Below the pieces are notes generated by a model. The model was not told the origin of the DNA and ran no database searches. It saw nothing but the letters and a program-made list of their open reading frames with translations. Made by a program: the position numbers and the translations under genes. Positions 5,814-8,274 of a stretch of DNA of 8,274 nucleotides are shown here, in pieces. The stretch is taken from positions 1 to 8,274 of the forward strand of contig JASBTO010000139.1 in the NCBI GenBank assembly GCA_030148365.1, given 5' to 3'. Source of the DNA: Kangiellaceae bacterium (lineage in GTDB: Bacteria; Pseudomonadota; Gammaproteobacteria; Enterobacterales; Kangiellaceae). The first letter of the stretch is position 1. Each line of letters begins with the position of its first letter.

Positions 5814-6677
5814 GTATTGATCCGTCAGCACGCGCGCTGACGGATCCCAGTCCGGCTCGTCCTGAATGGACCGGAATACTTTTTTCAGTGGCACGTCATA
5901 GGGCTCGAGACGTTCTTGCCACTGGTCCACCCGATCCGCCAGGCTTGCGGGCGCCGGTAGCGGCTTGTGGGCGGCGAAGATTACCCGGTTGCTGACGGTG
6001 TCGGAAAATTTGAGATTATAGTAGTCGCCGAACACCGATGCGTAGGTGACCGACTCATGATCATAGAGATTGCTCGTTGAAAAGGTATTGGCGACCAGCA
6101 GTCCGTCTTCGGTCAGCAGCGCCTTGACCTCCTGCAGAAATTCCCGTGTCATCAGGTGCTCGGGAATGTAGTCCCCGTTGAAGGCATCGAGCAGAATATA
6201 GTCGTATTCTTCTTCCTGCAGCAAGGCCCTTTTGACAAACACCCGGCCATCGGCCACGACGGTGTGGATACCGCCACCATCCTGATAATCAAAATACTCT
6301 CTTGCCACCGCCACAACCGCCGGATCGATCTCAACCGCGGTGATGGCAGCCTCGGGGAAGAGTTCGTGGAAAGCCTTGATAATGGTGCCGCCCCCGAGCC
6401 CGATCACCAGAATATTTTCCGGCCGGGGTTTGAGCAGAACCGAGCCCATGACCAGCTTGCTGTAGTCGAAAACCAGCTTACGGGGCTGGTTGCGAATTAT
6501 GCAGGACTGATTCAGTGGGTTGGCCCGTACCCGGGTAAATTTCAGACAGCGTAGCAGGCGGCTGTCCTCGACGACGATATTCCGGTACAGGGAGCGCTCC
6601 TCGTGAATGATGCGCGCCTGCAGGGCAGGGACTGCCAGCAACGCCAGCAGAATGGTCACCAGAGTCCGGTTAATCAT
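5784..6677 (-). CDS. Spermidine-synthase-like (Rossmann methyltransferase-fold) protein with N-terminal signal or anchor
   Basis: The protein has 297 residues. Residues 5-20 form a hydrophobic stretch after MINR and end in ALQA, which could be a signal-peptidase site or an anchor helix. The rest resembles the catalytic domain of spermidine synthases: VIGLGGG (91-97), the nucleoside-binding VEID (115-118), VADGR (141-145), LLDAFNGDYIPEHL (162-175), and LTDQYAPANLL near the C-terminus. True spermidine synthases have GGGDG and an (S)D-x-TDP loop. Here the Asp after GGG is replaced by Thr, and the TDP loop by FNGD. Aminopropyl transfer is therefore doubtful, and the reaction is unknown. The only cysteines are C44 and C59. 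The start overlaps the end of the membrane-protein gene (ATGATTAA), so the two are probably translationally coupled and act as one complex, as in proteins where both domains are fused. Confidence 0.8.
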   Translation of the reverse strand: MINRTLVTILLALLAVPALQARIIHEERSLYRNIVVEDSRLLRCLKFTRVRANPLNQSCIIRNQPRKLVFDYSKLVMGSVLLKPRPENILVIGLGGGTIIKAFHELFPEAAITAVEIDPAVVAVAREYFDYQDGGGIHTVVADGRVFVKRALLQEEEYDYILLDAFNGDYIPEHLMTREFLQEVKALLTEDGLLVANTFSTSNLYDHESVTYASVFGDYYNLKFSDTVSNRVIFAAHKPLPAPASLADRVDQWQERLEPYDVPLKKVFRSIQDEPDWDPSARVLTDQYAPANLLRGN

Positions 6678-7275
6678 TGAATTGCAGTTTTCCCGTAGTG
6701 GATAAGAGGACCGCGCCGATGCCGGCCGACATCAGGGCGGCAATCACGGCGATAAGGATATGGTTCATCTCGAACCAGAGTACCAGATAGAAGGAGGTCG
6801 CTAGGGTGCCGGCGGCACTGCCCAGGGTTGAGACAAAATACAGGAAACCGGCGGTCATGCCGCTGCTTTGCCGGGACTGGACCAGCAGTCGCACCGAGTA
6901 GGGGGCAATCATGCCCATGATGACCGTGGGGATGAAAAACAGCGCCGTTGAGGCGATCAGGGAGCCATAACGGGGATCGGTGAAGCGCAGGAAAATGGCC
7001 TCCATCATGTCGTTGCCCCAGAGCAGCATTGGCAGTATCGCCACGGCGGACAGGGCAAAGAGACTGCCGTAACGGCGCAGGTTGGCATTATGGAGTGACC
7101 AGCGGCCACCGAGCAGATAGCCAATGGACAAGGCGAGCATGAAAACCGTAATGATACTGCCCCAGACATAAATGCTGCCGCCAAAATAAGGGGCGAGGAT
7201 GCGTCCGCCAAGCAGTTCGATGGTCATGATGGAAAAGCCGCTGACAAATACCATGGTCAGGATCAGATAGTTCAT
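6670..7275 (-). CDS. Six-helix membrane protein, membrane half of a split SpeE-like protein
   Basis: A 201-residue integral membrane protein with six hydrophobic segments at about 3-25, 35-57, 69-87, 103-125, 143-168 and 171-192. Its N-terminal region (IELLGGRILAPYFGGSIYVW, followed by a GYLLGGR turn) is typical of the membrane domain fused to spermidine-synthase-like domains in many bacteria. Positive charges are concentrated in loops 2-3 (RWSLHNANLRR) and 4-5, which predicts both ends in the cytoplasm. The catalytic-type domain is encoded by the next gene, overlapping by 8 bp. The ATG at 7275 has no clear Shine-Dalgarno; the AT-rich AATAATAATTTC precedes it, and an in-frame stop 11 codons upstream limits other choices. 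The function and any transported substrate are unknown. Confidence 0.82.
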   Translation of the reverse strand: MNYLILTMVFVSGFSIMTIELLGGRILAPYFGGSIYVWGSIITVFMLALSIGYLLGGRWSLHNANLRRYGSLFALSAVAILPMLLWGNDMMEAIFLRFTDPRYGSLIASTALFFIPTVIMGMIAPYSVRLLVQSRQSSGMTAGFLYFVSTLGSAAGTLATSFYLVLWFEMNHILIAVIAALMSAGIGAVLLSTTGKLQFND

Positions 7276-7307
7276 GAAATTATTATTCAGAGAAAATTCA
7301 AGGGCCA

Positions 7308-7313
7308 GTTATA
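7308..7313 (-). promoter_or_regulatory. Possible -10 box for the split SpeE-like operon
   Basis: TATAAC (7313-7308) on the minus strand matches the -10 consensus at five of six positions, 32 bases before the ATG at 7275. The bases 17 upstream are only a T-run (TTTTTT), a poor -35. That T-run is also the tail of the preceding gene's terminator. If real, the promoter restarts transcription directly after termination. Confidence 0.3.
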
Positions 7314-7330
7314 CCCGGTTTGGAAGCATT

Positions 7331-7364
7331 AAAAAAGGGGTTCAGGAACCGGATCAGTCCTGAA
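7331..7364 (-). terminator. Intrinsic terminator of the M48 peptidase gene
   Basis: On the minus strand, TTCAGGA (7364-7358) pairs with TCCTGAA (7347-7341) across a 10-base loop that contains the stop codon. CCCC and then six T (7336-7331) follow. A competing, smaller hairpin, GGTT-CCTG-AACC (7350-7339), sits closer to the T-run. Either fits an intrinsic terminator, which would separate the peptidase gene from the membrane-protein gene 78 bp downstream. Confidence 0.6.
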
Positions 7365-8202
7365 GGCCGGCGGGCACGCCGTCGGGGTACACCTCGGCAA
7401 TGGCCCGCTCGATTTGCGCAATCCGATTGTCCGGGTTGGGGTGGGTGGAAAAGAATTCCGGTTGCCGATCGCCGCCTCCGGCCCTGGCGAGAATTTCCAT
7501 AACCCCAATCATGGCGCGGGGATCATAGCCGGCGTTACTCATGAAGAGGACGCCGAGTTTGTCCGACTCCAGTTCATCGTCACGGCCATATTTCATGTTC
7601 ACCATCTGGCCAATCATTGCCGCCACCTGGGCCGAACCCGCACTTTCCGAAGCGACGGCGACTGCGCCCATCAGGCCCTCGGTCAGGTTGGCCTTGGCCA
7701 TGCGCTGGGCGGAATGGCGGGCGACCACATGACCGATTTCATGGCCCAGCACGCCCGCCAGTTGCGCCGGGGTTTCCAGTTGCCTGAACAGGGCATAGGT
7801 AATGAAAACCTGACCGCCGGGCAGTGCGAAAGCATTGACGGATTCCGGATCCGCAAGCAGGTGGAAGTCGAATTGCCAGCCGGTATCCCGGGCCGCACTG
7901 GTGGTGACCAGTTGTCGGCCTACCTGATCAACGACCGCCTGCAGGCGCTTGTCCCCATGCTCGCCACCATGTTGCGCCATCATCTCCGGCAGCGCCTGCA
8001 AGCCGAGCGCTATCTCCTGTTTCGGCGTCAGGCTGACGTACTGCTTTTCACCGGTGACCGGATTGAACTCGCTGGACGTGCAGTAGGACAGCAAGGCAAA
8101 CCCGGCAACCACAAGGCCTATGGCCAGTCGCCCCATGCCGCCGCGCCTGCCGCCGGCAGCGGGGAAAGCCCGGGAACGGGTTCTGCGATTACCACCACGC
8201 AT
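7354..8202 (-). CDS. M48-family zinc metallopeptidase, membrane-anchored or lipoprotein
   Basis: A periplasm-facing protease of the M48 family, whose members (such as LoiP and BepA) help in envelope protein quality control. The zinc motif is HEIGH (H154, E155, H158). The third ligand is probably E210 in ELESDKLG, and the conserved STHPNPDNRI (252-261) lies near the C-terminus. The N-terminus is unusual: 22 Arg- and Gly-rich residues come before a hydrophobic stretch (24-40) that ends in LLSYC. C41 could be a lipidation site, but Tyr just before it is atypical. The start at 8202 is supported by a strong AAGGAGG seven bases upstream; Met23 would give a more ordinary signal peptide but has no such site. 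At 282 residues it has the M48 catalytic domain without the C-terminal TPR repeats of BepA. It follows an unidentified gene by 20 bp, so it is probably cotranscribed with it. Confidence 0.9.
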   Translation of the reverse strand: MRGGNRRTRSRAFPAAGGRRGGMGRLAIGLVVAGFALLSYCTSSEFNPVTGEKQYVSLTPKQEIALGLQALPEMMAQHGGEHGDKRLQAVVDQVGRQLVTTSAARDTGWQFDFHLLADPESVNAFALPGGQVFITYALFRQLETPAQLAGVLGHEIGHVVARHSAQRMAKANLTEGLMGAVAVASESAGSAQVAAMIGQMVNMKYGRDDELESDKLGVLFMSNAGYDPRAMIGVMEILARAGGGDRQPEFFSTHPNPDNRIAQIERAIAEVYPDGVPAGLQD

Positions 8203-8209
8203 ACCTGCG

Positions 8210-8216
8210 CCTCCTT
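8210..8216 (-). promoter_or_regulatory. Strong Shine-Dalgarno of the M48 gene
   Basis: AAGGAGG on the minus strand (8216-8210) ends seven bases before the ATG at 8202. It decides for this start over Met23 and implies that the Arg-rich N-terminal extension is translated. Confidence 0.75.
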
Positions 8217-8222
8217 GTTGAT

Positions 8223-8274
8223 TCAGTTTTCATTGACAGGCACGAACTCTTCGATCTCCAAAGCCTCATAGACG
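8223..8274 (-). CDS. 3' end of an unidentified upstream gene
   Basis: The minus strand from the window edge is open in one frame to a TGA at 8225-8223 and would encode a C-terminus VYEALEIEEFVPVNEN. The acidic and hydrophobic mix looks like a genuine protein end. The stop lies 20 bp before the M48 start and directly before its Shine-Dalgarno, as expected for an operon. Only 16 codons are visible, so I cannot name the family. Confidence 0.55.
   Translation of the reverse strand, partial: VYEALEIEEFVPVNEN

Noticed and set aside
5784..6677. Naming the gene speE
   Set aside because: The GGGDG and catalytic D-x-TDP motifs of true spermidine synthases are missing, so the symbol would overstate the function.
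7414..8271. 285-residue plus-strand open frame opposite the M48 gene
   Set aside because: It is antisense to a gene with an intact HEIGH motif and a strong Shine-Dalgarno, and its sequence resembles no family I know.

Overview
The window is a stretch of ordinary, densely packed bacterial chromosome with high GC content. Protein motifs and gene style suggest a gammaproteobacterium, perhaps a marine or environmental one. That is inference from the families present, and no RNA gene or species marker confirms it. I see no mobile element, CRISPR array, tRNA or rRNA. No stretch longer than about 175 bases lacks a gene.

Left part (1-3136, minus strand): the N-terminal 269 residues of an OPT-family oligopeptide transporter run off the left edge. 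Upstream of it lies a 736-residue thiamine-diphosphate 2-oxoacid dehydrogenase E1 in which the alpha and beta halves are fused. A good sigma70-type promoter precedes the E1 gene.

Middle (3310-5746, plus strand): a three-gene operon diverges from the E1 gene across 173 bp. It encodes a short, domain-less cystathionine beta-synthase-type enzyme, a 79-residue two-helix membrane protein joined by an ATGA overlap, and a cystathionine gamma-lyase/synthase-type PLP enzyme. The pair fits reverse transsulfuration (homocysteine to cystathionine to cysteine plus 2-oxobutyrate). Because 2-oxobutyrate is a known substrate of branched-chain-type 2-oxoacid dehydrogenases, the divergent E1 could be functionally linked. 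This is a hypothesis only.

Right part (5784-8274, minus strand): reading in the direction of transcription, there is the last 16 codons of an unidentified gene, an M48 zinc metallopeptidase with an N-terminal membrane or lipoprotein signal and its own terminator, then a two-gene unit. That unit encodes a six-helix membrane protein and a spermidine-synthase-like domain protein, overlapping by 8 bp (ATGATTAA). The two look like a split version of the membrane/spermidine-synthase fusion proteins. The second protein begins with a hydrophobic signal or anchor and lacks the usual aminopropyltransferase aspartates, so its reaction is unknown. Its 3' end carries an in-frame 8-codon duplication lying just past the stop codon, which also forms a GC-rich hairpin between the two convergent operons.

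The most useful leads are the split membrane/SpeE-like pair, the micro-duplication across its stop codon, the small membrane gene inside the transsulfuration operon, and the shared E1/transsulfuration control region with its dyad.
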